DNA of 64,000 nt from Novosphingobium capsulatum NBRC 12533. Lineage in GTDB: Bacteria; Pseudomonadota; Alphaproteobacteria; Sphingomonadales; Sphingomonadaceae. The position numbers were made by a program, and so were the translations under genes. The stretch lies in NCBI RefSeq assembly GCF_001598375.1, contig NZ_BCYV01000009.1:247686-311685 (forward strand), read 5' to 3'. Within the stretch, counting starts at the first letter, position 1. Each line of letters opens with the position of its first letter. Below, one piece after another: positions 16,486-26,987 of the stretch. Below the pieces are notes generated by a model. That model did not search any database, was not told the origin of the DNA, and saw only the letters and a program-made list of their open reading frames with translations.

Positions 16486-17513
16486 GCCAGCCCCGCAATC
16501 GCGCGCCAGACGGCAACGAAACGGTCCACGGCGTCCACCGTGGTCTCCCGGCCGAGCGAAACGCGAATCACTTCGTTCGGCTGCGCCACGCCCATCGCAT
16601 CCAGGACGTGGCTGGTGCGCAGCGAGCCGGAAGAACAGGCACTGCCCGCCGAAACGGCCATGCCCATCCCGTCAAACCGGATCAGCTGCGCCGTGGCCGA
16701 TTTGCCCGGCATGCGATAGGCACCAATCGCGGGCAGGCGCGGCGCATCCGCCGCGATAACCTCGGCACCACTTTCCAGCAGCGCGGTTTCCAGCCGATCG
16801 CGCAGCGCCTGCACATCAGCCAGCCACGCATTCCCCGCCTCCAGCGCCGCGGCCATGGCTAGGGCGCCAGGCAGGTTTTCGGTACCGGGTCGATAGCCGC
16901 GCTCCTGCCCGCCGGTGGGATGGAGCAGCGCCCAATCGCGCACCAGCAAGGCGCCCACCCCGATCGGCCCGCCAAACTTGTGCGCCGAAATGGCGATCAT
17001 GTCGGCCTCTGGCAGCGGCAGCTTGCCCGCGCCTTGCGCCGCATCGGCCAGCAAGACGCCGCCGGCATCACGCACCGCCTGGGCCACCGCCGCCAACGGC
17101 TGGATCACCCCGGTTTCGTTGTTGACCTGCTGCACCGCCACCAGCCCGGCAAGCGCGCATGAAGCAGGAACGACTTGGCCACGGCCATCGACGGCAAGGC
17201 GCGCGGCATCGCCGGCCAGGCGCAGCACCGCCTCGTGCTCAACCGCCGAAACCGCCATCAGCGGCGCCTTCGCCCGGCCGATGGCCAGGGCCAGCGCCTC
17301 GCTGGCGCCGCTGGTCAGGACCACCTCGCCCGGCCAGCCCAGCGCGGCCTTGATCCGGTTGCGGGCATCTTCCAGCGCCGCCCGCGCCGCACGGCCGGCG
17401 GCATGCGGGCTGGAGGGATTGGCCCAGCGCGCCATCCCCTCCAACAGCGCGTCACGCGCCTGCGGCAGGAGCGGCGTGGTGGCCGCGTGATCGAAATAAA
17501 GCGAGAGCGACAA
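16482..17513 (-). CDS. Cysteine desulfurase (class V aminotransferase), copy 1 of tandem pair
   Basis: A 343-aa NifS/IscS-family enzyme. PLP lysine Lys179 in SAHKFGGPIG, the Asp in LLADAAQGAGK, the His in SAVEHEAVL and catalytic Cys293 in [21 protein letters not shown] are all present, so it should be active. It is shorter than canonical IscS (about 400 aa) and ends AVWRAIAGLA. It appears to use a TTG start at 17513 (SLSLYFDHAATTP) with no strong ribosome-binding site; the frame is not open much further. It heads a desulfurase-desulfurase-ferredoxin operon and is divergent from an alpha/beta hydrolase gene. Confidence 0.9.
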   Translation of the reverse strand: MSLSLYFDHAATTPLLPQARDALLEGMARWANPSSPHAAGRAARAALEDARNRIKAALGWPGEVVLTSGASEALALAIGRAKAPLMAVSAVEHEAVLRLAGDAARLAVDGRGQVVPASCALAGLVAVQQVNNETGVIQPLAAVAQAVRDAGGVLLADAAQGAGKLPLPEADMIAISAHKFGGPIGVGALLVRDWALLHPTGGQERGYRPGTENLPGALAMAAALEAGNAWLADVQALRDRLETALLESGAEVIAADAPRLPAIGAYRMPGKSATAQLIRFDGMGMAVSAGSACSSGSLRTSHVLDAMGVAQPNEVIRVSLGRETTVDAVDRFVAVWRAIAGLA

Positions 17514-17659
17514 CGAGAAATCCCGGAAAAGTTGCGTTTACGGGGTTCGTTTCTATATAGCGACCAGTTCCATGCCCAGCCCCGACCGCGCATTGCCCTT
17601 GAAACAGGGTCTTGCACCGCCGGTCTTCAGGGCCAGCCAACAGGTTCATCAGGTCAACG

Positions 17660-18316
17660 ATGCCCGCAGTCATCTTCCCCGGTCCCGAAGGTCGCCTCGA
17701 AGGCCGCTTCCAGCCCGCCACGCGCAGCCGCGCGCCTGTCGCCATGATCCTGCATCCCCACCCGCAGGCCGGTGGCACGATGAACGACCGTGTAACCCAG
17801 GCGCTGTACAAGACATTCGTGGCGCGCGGCTTTGCCACGCTGCGCTTCAACTTCCGCGGCGTGGGCCGCAGCCAGGGCAGCTTTGACAACGGCGTGGGCG
17901 AATTGTCCGATGCCGCTGCAGCGCTCGATTGGGTGCAGTCGATCCATCCCGAAGCTTCGGCTACGTGGATTGCCGGCTATTCGTTCGGCGCATTGATCGG
18001 CATGCAGCTCTTGATGCGGCGCCCGGAAATCCGCGGCTTCATCTCGGTCTCGCCGCCGGCCAACATGTATGATTTCAGCTTCCTAGCGCCCTGCCCGGCC
18101 TCGGGCATCATCGTGCAAGGGTCTGCCGATACGGTGGTGACGCCCAATGCCGTGCAGAAGCTGGTCGACAAGCTGCGCACGCAAAAGCACATCACGATCC
18201 ATCACGACGAAATCCCGCGCGCCAACCACTTCTATGAAAACGAGTTGGACGAGATGATGAAGTCGGTGGACAATTACCTCGACTTCCGCCTGTCGCCCGA
18301 TTGCCCGATCCGCTGA
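17660..18316 (+). CDS. Alpha/beta hydrolase (COG2945-like)
   Basis: A 218-aa serine hydrolase. The oxyanion region LHPHPQAGGTMND (31-43) is followed by the nucleophile elbow GYSFGA (Ser108), a probable Asp in VQGSADTVVTP and the catalytic His in RANHFYENELDEM. This architecture matches the small dienelactone-hydrolase-like family COG2945. The substrate is unknown. Start chosen at ATG 17660, where family similarity begins; the frame is open 16 codons further upstream. It is divergent from the desulfurase operon, an arrangement often seen near Fe-S assembly genes in sphingomonads. A strong terminator follows. Confidence 0.88.
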   Translation: MPAVIFPGPEGRLEGRFQPATRSRAPVAMILHPHPQAGGTMNDRVTQALYKTFVARGFATLRFNFRGVGRSQGSFDNGVGELSDAAAALDWVQSIHPEASATWIAGYSFGALIGMQLLMRRPEIRGFISVSPPANMYDFSFLAPCPASGIIVQGSADTVVTPNAVQKLVDKLRTQKHITIHHDEIPRANHFYENELDEMMKSVDNYLDFRLSPDCPIR

Positions 18317-18337
18317 TCGGCGCAGGCCTGGCATAAG

Positions 18338-18376
18338 GAAAGGCCCTGACAGCGCGCGCTGCCGGGGCCTTTTTTG
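18338..18376 (+). terminator. Strong intrinsic terminator
   Basis: The stem aaaggcccTG...gccggggccttt has an inner agcgcg/cgcgct segment and is followed by a run of six T residues (18370-18375). It ends the hydrolase transcript and lies just before the convergent membrane glycosyltransferase gene. Confidence 0.9.
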
Positions 18377-18381
18377 TGTGA

Positions 18382-19914
18382 CTATTGCGGATTGGCAGCG
18401 CGTGGGTCCACCAGCGGCGCTGGCCCCGGATGAAGGTCGCGGCGTGCCCAGATGTAATAGGTGCGGTCGATCGTTGGTGTCCTCGCAATCAGCACATAAT
18501 CGCGCACCAGGGCTTCGCGGACCAAGGCCTGCGTTGCCGGCGCCACTCGCGGCACGACAGACCTGCTCGCCGTGACGATCGCGCCCGGCTGGCTGGCCAA
18601 CACGCGTCGCTCTTCTTCCACCGGATCGACTCCCAGTGCGCGGGTTTCGATGGGATTGGTAAGATGGTCGGGAAAGGCGAACCGCGTCGGGATGCAGGCA
18701 TTGGTAAGATAATAGAGGATCGTCGGCCCGTCATAAATGTACAGGCAGTGCCCGCTGACATAAGGCGAAATCGCCGAAACCATTCGTGACGTCTGCAAAA
18801 TGCCTTGGTGCCTCGAAAAGTAATTGGCCGGGATAAAAATGCAGGGCCATAGCAGCAGCAGGCAACCAAACGTGAAGCCGCGCCGCTCGCCGCGAAGCGC
18901 AAAAGCGCCGAGAATGACGCTGGGCAGAACCACCGGCAGAAAATAGAAATCATAGAAGTCGCCGAGCATGCCGAATCCGGCGAACGCACTGACCCACCAT
19001 CCCGCCAGAAGTGGAAAATCTGCGTAGACCCGCCCGTGTGCATGGGTGCGCAGTTGGAACAGCCCGACACCAGCGGTGGTGAGCAGCCCCATGCAACATG
19101 CAACGACCTGGGAAATCTGATCGTTACGGACTTGGGCTGGAAAGGGTTGGCGCAGGAAAATCGAGGTGAAATTGGCAAATAAAAATTCGTCTAAATGCCC
19201 CGCCAGCGCGTACGCACCCAGCGCCAGCCCGGTAGGTGCCAGCGCCACCAGCACCATGGCAATTGCCATGCCCAATAGCTGGCGCAACCGCTCTCCAGCA
19301 GCAAACAGCCGCCACACGAACCAGCATCCAAAGAAGATGCCTTCAGGAATGACGGTGTACTTGATCTGGATCGCCAAGCCCAACGCAAGCATCGCCGCCA
19401 AGGCAAGGGCCGCGATGCGGCCGGGGGTGTTCGCGTCATTGGCCTTGCAAGCGCACCAGGCGGCAAAGGCAGTCAATGCGTTATAGAAGATTGCCGTCTG
19501 CCCGCCGAGCCCGTGGAGAACATTGAGCATCAGAACATATGCTACCGCCGCGACAATCGCAGGGATTTCCCCCATGTGCCGCCGCACGATGGCACGAACA
19601 AGCCAGGCCGCGATTGCTACACATGCTGTAGCAACCAATTGGTATTGGATGATTCCGCTGCCACCCAGCAGCCGTATGGCGGCATAAAGGGCAAACAGGC
19701 CGACCGGCTTGCGATCCCACAAGTCTACGTAGGGCAAATGCCCATGCAGCATGCGATCGCCAACCAGCAGGTAAAGTTGCTCATCAAAATCGAGAATCGG
19801 ATTGCCGAATGTCGGCGAGCGGACGAGCAGCGTCACCAACCCGATAAGAGCATAGGGCCAGGCCGCAGCCAGCCAATGAAACGCCGGGCGTTGCAGCATC
19901 GTGCGCGTTGTCAT
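18382..19914 (-). CDS. Polytopic membrane glycosyltransferase-like protein (PMT/ArnT superfamily)
   Basis: About 510 aa with 10 or more hydrophobic segments. The first periplasmic loop carries DFDEQLYLLVGDRMLHGHLPYVDLWDRKPVG split over 55-85; the acidic DE and the DRKP motif are typical of GT-C enzymes of the PMT/ArnT (GT39/GT83) superfamily, which use polyprenyl-phosphate sugar donors. The C-terminal 110 residues are a soluble periplasmic domain. The acceptor is unknown. Start chosen at ATG 19914; a GTG at 19950 with GGGGG upstream would add 12 residues. It stands alone, with lower GC than its neighbours, which suggests acquisition. Confidence 0.82.
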   Translation of the reverse strand: MTTRTMLQRPAFHWLAAAWPYALIGLVTLLVRSPTFGNPILDFDEQLYLLVGDRMLHGHLPYVDLWDRKPVGLFALYAAIRLLGGSGIIQYQLVATACVAIAAWLVRAIVRRHMGEIPAIVAAVAYVLMLNVLHGLGGQTAIFYNALTAFAAWCACKANDANTPGRIAALALAAMLALGLAIQIKYTVIPEGIFFGCWFVWRLFAAGERLRQLLGMAIAMVLVALAPTGLALGAYALAGHLDEFLFANFTSIFLRQPFPAQVRNDQISQVVACCMGLLTTAGVGLFQLRTHAHGRVYADFPLLAGWWVSAFAGFGMLGDFYDFYFLPVVLPSVILGAFALRGERRGFTFGCLLLLWPCIFIPANYFSRHQGILQTSRMVSAISPYVSGHCLYIYDGPTILYYLTNACIPTRFAFPDHLTNPIETRALGVDPVEEERRVLASQPGAIVTASRSVVPRVAPATQALVREALVRDYVLIARTPTIDRTYYIWARRDLHPGPAPLVDPRAANPQ

Positions 19915-20021
19915 CTCGTTACACGCCACCACACTCGCCACGTTACTCACCCCCCAGCCTGCTGGTCGTGACCATGGCGCATCGCCCGTAACGACATGGT
20001 TAACAGGCGCGACGTTGCCGC

Positions 20022-20060
20022 CAAAAGCAAACCCCCGGCACGCCAGGGCGCACCGGGGGT
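20022..20060 (-). terminator. Intrinsic terminator of pckA
   Basis: The stem acccccgg (20031-20038) pairs with ccgggggt (20053-20060), with a further partial pairing inside the loop. In the minus-strand transcript it is followed by TTTGCTTTT. It lies about 30 bp beyond the pckA stop. Confidence 0.8.
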
Positions 20061-20091
20061 CTTGCAGACGCTGCGTGGGCAGCGCGGATGA

Positions 20092-21696
<1,605 letters not shown>

Positions 21697-22095
21697 CACA
21701 AGCCTCCCGTTTGGTGGGCCATGCTGCACCCCGGACTGTCTGGAGCCGTGGGCAAAAAGGTAGGCCACTGATTGCAAAAGCGCGGTATCGAGCATGATCG
21801 CACAGCCGCATTGCCGTTGTTTTCCGGCTTCGCATACGAATGCCGAATACGAATGCGCGATTCCCTGTTCGGATAGTTGACCACCCGCCCCGCGTCAAAC
21901 CGGATCGACCCAAGATTTTTGCGCAGCAAGTTGCACAATTTTCAACTGCTGCCCTGTCGCAGCTTGTCCCCACACGAACAAATCCAACGTCCTTGGGGGT
22001 TTCTTGCCAGCCGCGCCTGCGCGCCCTAATCTAGCGCGCCACCCTGGTAGGCCACACCCGAGCAGGCCCACTCGAGCAGGATCGCCGCAACGCCT
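21697..22095. promoter_or_regulatory. Divergent intergenic region between pckA and chvI
   Basis: This 399-bp stretch has no convincing gene. It should hold the pckA promoter and that of the chvI operon. A direct repeat of atacgaatgc (21834-21843 and 21847-21856, 13-bp period) is a candidate regulator site. An A/T-richer segment (about 21910-21955) stands out from the GC-rich surroundings. No promoter hexamers could be assigned with confidence. Confidence 0.5.
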
Positions 22096-22878
22096 ATGCA
22101 CAATGCCCCTGCCCCCCAGCCCGAAGGCACGGGTACGCCCCCGGCAGGGCAGAGCCAGCCGCGCCGCACGATCGCGCTGGTCGATGATGATCGCAATATC
22201 CTGACCACGGTATCGATCGCACTGCAGACCGAGGGCTTTGTCACCCGGCTCTACAACGACGGCGATACCGCGCTCAAAGCGCTGCTCGACAATCCGCCCG
22301 ACCTGGCGGTGTGCGACATCAAGATGCCGCGCATGGATGGCCTGGAATTGCTGCGCCGCCTGCGCGAGCAGAGCGACCTGCCGGTGATCTTCCTGACCAG
22401 CAAGGACGACGAGGCCGACGAGGCACTGGGCCTGGCCATGGGCGCCGACGATTACATCGCCAAGCCATTCAGCCAGCGCCTGTTGCTCGCCCGCATTCGC
22501 GCCATTTTGCGGCGCAGCGAAATCGTGCGCCGCGATCCGGTTGCCGCCGATGCCGAGCCGGCCGAAAACCTGCCCGATCCGATCCGCCGCGGCCGCCTGG
22601 CGATGGACCCGGCGCGCCACCTGGTGACCTGGACAGACAAACTGGTTTCGCTGACCGTCACCGAGTTCCTGATCCTGGAAGCGCTGGCCGTGCGCCCCGG
22701 CGTGGTGCGCACCCGCGACCAGCTGATGAACGCGGCCTATCACGACGACGTCTTTGTCGATGATCGCACGATCGACAGCCATATCAAGCGCCTGCGCCGC
22801 AAGTTCCGCGCCGTCGATCCGCAGTTTTCCGCGATCGAGACGCTCTATGGCGCGGGCTACAGCTACAGCGACGAATGA
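22096..22878 (+). CDS. chvI: Response regulator ChvI, OmpR family
   Basis: A 260-aa two-domain regulator. The receiver domain (about 25-140) has the acidic pocket in ALVDDD (30-32), phosphoacceptor Asp74 in [12 protein letters not shown] and Lys123 in YIAKPFS. The winged-helix DNA-binding domain (about 165-260) has [24 protein letters not shown] split over its core and [15 protein letters not shown]. It controls envelope, acid-stress and host-interaction genes in alphaproteobacteria. There is an extra Pro/Gly-rich N-terminus of about 22 residues. The stop overlaps the chvG start in an ATGA. Confidence 0.95.
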   Translation: MHNAPAPQPEGTGTPPAGQSQPRRTIALVDDDRNILTTVSIALQTEGFVTRLYNDGDTALKALLDNPPDLAVCDIKMPRMDGLELLRRLREQSDLPVIFLTSKDDEADEALGLAMGADDYIAKPFSQRLLLARIRAILRRSEIVRRDPVAADAEPAENLPDPIRRGRLAMDPARHLVTWTDKLVSLTVTEFLILEALAVRPGVVRTRDQLMNAAYHDDVFVDDRTIDSHIKRLRRKFRAVDPQFSAIETLYGAGYSYSDE

Positions 22879-24503
22879 CGCCGGCCAACTCTGCCCCACC
22901 TGCGCCAGAGCGCACCGCGCGCATGCTGGTGCCACGTGCGCTGCGGCCGCGCGGCCTCTCGCTCACCGCACGTATCCTGGCGGTCAACGTCATCGCGCTG
23001 GCGCTGCTGGCAGGCAGCTTCTTCTATCTCGATAGCTACCGTTCGCAGCTGCTGGGCGAGCGATTCAAGCTGGCCCGGGCCGAGGCGGAAATTGCCGCCG
23101 ATGCGCTCGATGGCGCCAGCCTGGCGCAGCAAAAGACGCTGCTGGTGCGCATCGGCCAGGAACAGCGCCTGCGGCTGCGACTCTATGATCGCGAAGGCCG
23201 CCTGGTGGCAGACAGCTTTGCCCTGGCGCCGCCCAGCTTCGCCCTGGTCGATCCCACGGGCGAGCCATGGTACCAACATGCCGCGCGCCTGCTCGATCGC
23301 GGGGTCGATTTCATCGTCGGTGCGCCGCCGGTGGAACGCTATGCCGAACCGGCCGATCCGGGAGCCGGCAACTGGCCCGAAGTGGTGCGCGCCCGTGCCG
23401 CCCATTCCACCCAGGTCTATCTGCGCTATGCCCCCGATCGCACCCCGGTGCTGACCGCCGCCACGCCCGTGGGGAGCGACAGCGATGGGCAGATGCTGCT
23501 GGCCATGCGCAATGCCGTGGATATCACCCAGGCGGTGCGCGATGCGCGCCAGACCCTGGTGATCATCATCGGCCTTGCCCTGATGCTTTCGGTGCAGTTG
23601 TCGTTATTCCTGGCGCGCACCATCGTCCAGCCGTTGCGCGCGCTGGTGCGCGCAGCGGTGCGGGTGCGGCTGGGCCGTGATCGCGAAGTGGTGGTGCCCC
23701 GCCTGCCCGATCGCGGGGACGAGATCGGCCTGCTCGCCCGCGCCTTTTCCGACATGACCATGGCCCTGCGCCATCGCATCGACGCGGTGGAAAGCTTTGC
23801 CGCGGATGTCGCCCACGAACTCAAGAACCCGCTGGCAAGCCTGGCCAGCGCGATCGAGTCGCTCGACCGGGTGGAAGATGCCACGCTGCGCCGGCAACTC
23901 ACCGCGATCGCCACCCACGATGTCCAGCGGATCGACCGCCTGATCACCGAAATCGCCGATGCCAGCCGGATCGATGCGGAGCTGAGCCGCGCCACGTTCG
24001 TGCGGCTCGACCTGGGCGGTCTTGCCGCGCAGGTGGTGGGGGCACGCGGCGCCCGGGAAACGCGCGGCGGCGCGGTGATCCGCCTGCGCCAGCCCGATCC
24101 CGGCACTTACGCCCCGTTGGTGCTGGGCGATGCCATGCGGCTGGAGCGCGTGCTGGAAAACCTGCTCGACAACGCCGTGTCGTTCTCTCCGCCCGGCGGC
24201 GCGGTGGACGTGGCAGTGTGGACACAGGGGCCGCGCGAGGGTGAAGACGCCCGCGTCATGCTGAGCGTGACCGACGAGGGACCCGGCATCCCCCAGGCCG
24301 AGCGCGGCAAGGTGTTCGAGCGCTTCCATTCGGTGCGACCGGCCGAGGAGGCGTTTGGCGCGCACAGCGGCCTGGGCCTCGCGATCGCCCGCACCATTGC
24401 CGAAGCCCACGATGGCCGCCTGACGATCATCGACCGTCCCGATGGCGCACATGGCGCCTGCCTGGTCCTGACCCTGCCCTATGCCGGGGAACTGCGCGCA
24501 TGA
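22875..24503 (+). CDS. chvG: Sensor histidine kinase ChvG
   Basis: A 542-aa membrane kinase, partner of ChvI. A first membrane helix (about 32-51) is followed by a periplasmic sensor region (about 52-225), a second helix (about 227-247), a HAMP linker ([20 protein letters not shown]), the phosphorylation site [10 protein letters not shown] (His314) and an HATPase domain with [24 protein letters not shown] and [11 protein letters not shown]. It senses envelope or pH stress; in relatives it is held off by periplasmic ExoR, which is not in this window. It overlaps chvI and hprK by four bases on each side. Confidence 0.94.
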   Translation: MTPANSAPPAPERTARMLVPRALRPRGLSLTARILAVNVIALALLAGSFFYLDSYRSQLLGERFKLARAEAEIAADALDGASLAQQKTLLVRIGQEQRLRLRLYDREGRLVADSFALAPPSFALVDPTGEPWYQHAARLLDRGVDFIVGAPPVERYAEPADPGAGNWPEVVRARAAHSTQVYLRYAPDRTPVLTAATPVGSDSDGQMLLAMRNAVDITQAVRDARQTLVIIIGLALMLSVQLSLFLARTIVQPLRALVRAAVRVRLGRDREVVVPRLPDRGDEIGLLARAFSDMTMALRHRIDAVESFAADVAHELKNPLASLASAIESLDRVEDATLRRQLTAIATHDVQRIDRLITEIADASRIDAELSRATFVRLDLGGLAAQVVGARGARETRGGAVIRLRQPDPGTYAPLVLGDAMRLERVLENLLDNAVSFSPPGGAVDVAVWTQGPREGEDARVMLSVTDEGPGIPQAERGKVFERFHSVRPAEEAFGAHSGLGLAIARTIAEAHDGRLTIIDRPDGAHGACLVLTLPYAGELRA

Positions 24504-24943
24504 CTGCGGCGGGCCAAGCGCACCAGGCCACGGCAGTGGCGATCGGCGGGCGCGCCGTGATGATCGAGGGGCCACCGGGCAGCGGCAAGTCCAGCCTGGC
24601 GCTGGCGCTGATTGATCGCGGTGCGCAGCTGGTGGGCGATGACGGGCTGCTCCTCCTGCCAGATATCGCGCCGGGCAACGCGCCACGGCTGCTGGCCCAA
24701 CCCCATCCCCGCATCGCCGGCTTGCTGGAAGTGCGCAACCTGGGGCTGCTGCGTTTTCCCCACCTGGCGCAGGCGCCGGTGGCCTTGGTGCTGCGCCTCG
24801 ACGCAGATGCGCCGCGCTTTATCGATGCGGCAGGTCGCGTTGAGCGCGCCGGAATAGCCGTGCCGATGGTGCAGTTATGGCCAGAAACGCCGATGCTGGC
24901 CCTGCGCGCCACGCTCGCGCTGGAACACTATGGCCTGGGCTGA
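24500..24943 (+). CDS. hprK: HPr kinase/phosphorylase, short alphaproteobacterial form
   Basis: A 147-aa protein that corresponds only to the C-terminal catalytic half of Firmicute HprK. It phosphorylates, and may dephosphorylate, a serine of HPr. The Walker A motif GPPGSGKSS is at 24-32, followed by the conserved VGDDGLLLLPD block that contains the catalytic Asp pair. The short form is usual in alphaproteobacteria. It overlaps chvG by four bases, and its substrate HPr is encoded 1.7 kb downstream in the same cluster. Confidence 0.9.
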   Translation: MTAAGQAHQATAVAIGGRAVMIEGPPGSGKSSLALALIDRGAQLVGDDGLLLLPDIAPGNAPRLLAQPHPRIAGLLEVRNLGLLRFPHLAQAPVALVLRLDADAPRFIDAAGRVERAGIAVPMVQLWPETPMLALRATLALEHYGLG

Positions 24944-25026
24944 GCGCCATGCCTGGGACAAGATCAGGGCTGGCCGTCGCGTAACCGCACTTTTCTTTGC
25001 CCGCCAATGCGCGCAAAAGGTCATGC

Positions 25027-25992
25027 ATGGTCGCCACCGATAGTTCCGCTTTGCCCGATCCGGATTCGCCGCAACGCATCCTGCTGGTCACTGGCCTGCT
25101 CGGCGCAGGCAAGACCACAGCGCTGCGCACGCTGGAAGACCTGGGCTGGGAAGCGATCGACAATTTCCCGATACGCCTGCTCGATCGCCTGCTGGAAACC
25201 GAACCGGGCCAGGCCCGCAGCGAAAGCGGTGGGATCGATGCCGGAACGCCGCTCGCCATCGGCTTTGACACCCGCACCCGCGGGTTTGATCCGCAAACGA
25301 TCATCGAGCGGGTCAAGGCGCTGAGCACGCGGCCCAACCTCTCTGTCACCACCCTGTTTCTCGACTGCAGCGGGGCAGAGCTGGAGCGCCGCTACAACGA
25401 AACCCGCCGCCGCCATCCGATGAGCGAGGACAAGCCCGCCGCCAGCGGCATCGCTGCCGAGCGCGATCTGCTGGCCCCACTGCGCCGCTGGGCCGACGTG
25501 GTCATATCCACCACCGATTTCACCACCAACGACCTGCAGCAGGCCATCCGCCAGCAGTTCGGTGCGATCTCACCGAGTCGCACCACGGTCACGATCAGCA
25601 GCTTCGGCTTTTCCCGCGGCACCCCGCCGCTCGCCGACCTGGTTTTCGACATGCGTTTCCTCAACAATCCGCACTGGGATGAAACGCTGCGGCCGATGAC
25701 CGGTAAGGACGCCCCGGTGGGCGATTACATCCGCAACGACCCTGCCTTTGCCGAGGCTTTTGACCGGATTCTGGGGCTTTTGCGCCTGCTCCTTCCCCGC
25801 TTCGCGGCCCAGGGCAAGGCCTATGTCCACATCGCCTTCGGCTGTACCGGCGGGCGCCATCGCTCGGTCTTCATGGCCGAAGAGATCGCACAAGGCTTGC
25901 GCAACTCCGGTTTTTCACCCACATTGTTGCACCGCAACCTTGCCGCCCGCGGCGCCAACCTGCTGGAAGGCGCCCAGGCGGTTCAGGTATGA
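25027..25992 (+). CDS. rapZ: RNase adapter protein RapZ
   Basis: A 321-aa P-loop protein of the RapZ/YvcJ family. The Walker A motif GLLGAGKTT lies at 23-31, followed by EAIDNFP, the LFLDCSGAELERRYNETRRRHP block, and the C-terminal signature HIAFGCTGGRHRSV. In enteric bacteria RapZ links glucosamine-6-phosphate levels to small-RNA turnover; in other phyla it binds nucleotides. Start chosen at ATG 25027 with AAAGG just upstream; a TTG 10 codons earlier is in frame. It lies between hprK and the EIIA gene, as in other alphaproteobacteria. Confidence 0.95.
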   Translation: MVATDSSALPDPDSPQRILLVTGLLGAGKTTALRTLEDLGWEAIDNFPIRLLDRLLETEPGQARSESGGIDAGTPLAIGFDTRTRGFDPQTIIERVKALSTRPNLSVTTLFLDCSGAELERRYNETRRRHPMSEDKPAASGIAAERDLLAPLRRWADVVISTTDFTTNDLQQAIRQQFGAISPSRTTVTISSFGFSRGTPPLADLVFDMRFLNNPHWDETLRPMTGKDAPVGDYIRNDPAFAEAFDRILGLLRLLLPRFAAQGKAYVHIAFGCTGGRHRSVFMAEEIAQGLRNSGFSPTLLHRNLAARGANLLEGAQAVQV

Positions 25993-26185
25993 CAATGATG
26001 CCAGTAACAATGCCAATGATAACGATAGCGCGGGCAGCGAATATCCTGCGCTCGGGGGACGGGACGGTTCTGAAAGACATGCCTTGTGAATGCCAGCATT
26101 CTGGCAGCCCACATGTGTCCGCCAAGGCTCTGTTAAGCTTGGTTGTGGCATCTTGTCAGGCTGTATTTCGGAGCCCGTTCCCTTC

Positions 26186-26590
26186 ATGATCGGTCTTATT
26201 CTCGTCACCCATGGTGCCCTTGCCGACGAATTCATCCATGCGATGGAGCATGTCGTGGGCCGACAACAGGACGTCATCGGCGTCTGTATCGGCCCCAATG
26301 ACGATATGGAGCGTCGCCGCAAGGAGATCGCCGATGCCATCCGCCGGGTCGATAGCGGCGAAGGCGTCATCATCCTCACCGACCTGTTCGGCGGCACGCC
26401 GTCGAACCTCGCGATCTCGCTGATGCAGGCGGGCCGGGTGGAAGTGATCGCCGGGATCAACCTGCCCATGCTGATCCGGCTTGCCAAGGCGCGCGGATGC
26501 ATGAATGTTCGCGATGCCACGGCCGCCGCGCGCGATGCCGGCCGCAACTATATCACGATCGCTTCGGAATTCCTGGGCCAGGACGCATAA
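26186..26590 (+). CDS. PTS system EIIA component, mannose family
   Basis: A 134-aa EIIA(Man)-like protein. The phosphorylation site is His9 in MIGLILVTHG, followed by ALADEFIHAMEHVVG, DLFGGTPSNLAISLM and the turn AGINLPMLIRLA. It takes phosphate from HPr. No sugar permease subunits are nearby, so it probably serves a regulatory PTS that signals carbon/nitrogen state rather than transport. Start chosen at ATG 26186, where family similarity begins. It is followed 71 bp later by ptsH. Confidence 0.93.
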   Translation: MIGLILVTHGALADEFIHAMEHVVGRQQDVIGVCIGPNDDMERRRKEIADAIRRVDSGEGVIILTDLFGGTPSNLAISLMQAGRVEVIAGINLPMLIRLAKARGCMNVRDATAAARDAGRNYITIASEFLGQDA

Positions 26591-26661
26591 ATCCCACGCC
26601 CAAGGGTTTCCCGAACAAAGCGACGCACCCGACAACGACGGGCAGGGGAAGAGGAAAGCCG

Positions 26662-26958
26662 ATGTCGAGCCAAAGCTACGTTGCCCGAGAGACGATCACC
26701 ATCGTCAACCAGCGCGGCCTCCATGCCCGCGCCAGCGCCAAGTTCGTCAATGCCGTGGCCAAGCTGCCTTCTGGCGTTGACGTGACGGTGTTCAAGGACG
26801 GCACCGAGGCGGCCGGCGGCTCTATCCTGGGCCTGATGATGCTGGGCGCGGCCAAGGGCGATACCATCGATGTGGTGGTGTCCGGCCCCGAGGGTGAGGC
26901 AGACTCGGTGCTGCTTAAGCTGGCTGGCCTGGTCAAGGACGGGTTCGGCGAAGACTGA
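26662..26958 (+). CDS. ptsH: HPr phosphocarrier protein
   Basis: A 98-aa HPr. The EI-dependent phosphorylation site is His21 in RGLHARASAKFV, and the HprK site is Ser54 in EAAGGSILGLMML. Both residues are intact, so the protein can be controlled by both PTS flow and the nearby HprK. Start chosen at ATG 26662 with GAGGAAAG upstream; the frame extends through the end of the EIIA gene without similarity. Enzyme I is not encoded in this window. Confidence 0.95.
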   Translation: MSSQSYVARETITIVNQRGLHARASAKFVNAVAKLPSGVDVTVFKDGTEAAGGSILGLMMLGAAKGDTIDVVVSGPEGEADSVLLKLAGLVKDGFGED

Positions 26959-26987
26959 AAGTCTTGCCCATCGCGGCTGGCTGACGC

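Noticed and set aside
17612..17660. An N-terminal extension of the alpha/beta hydrolase
   Set aside because: The 16 extra codons have no similarity to the family and no ribosome-binding site, while ATG 17660 begins at the conserved domain.
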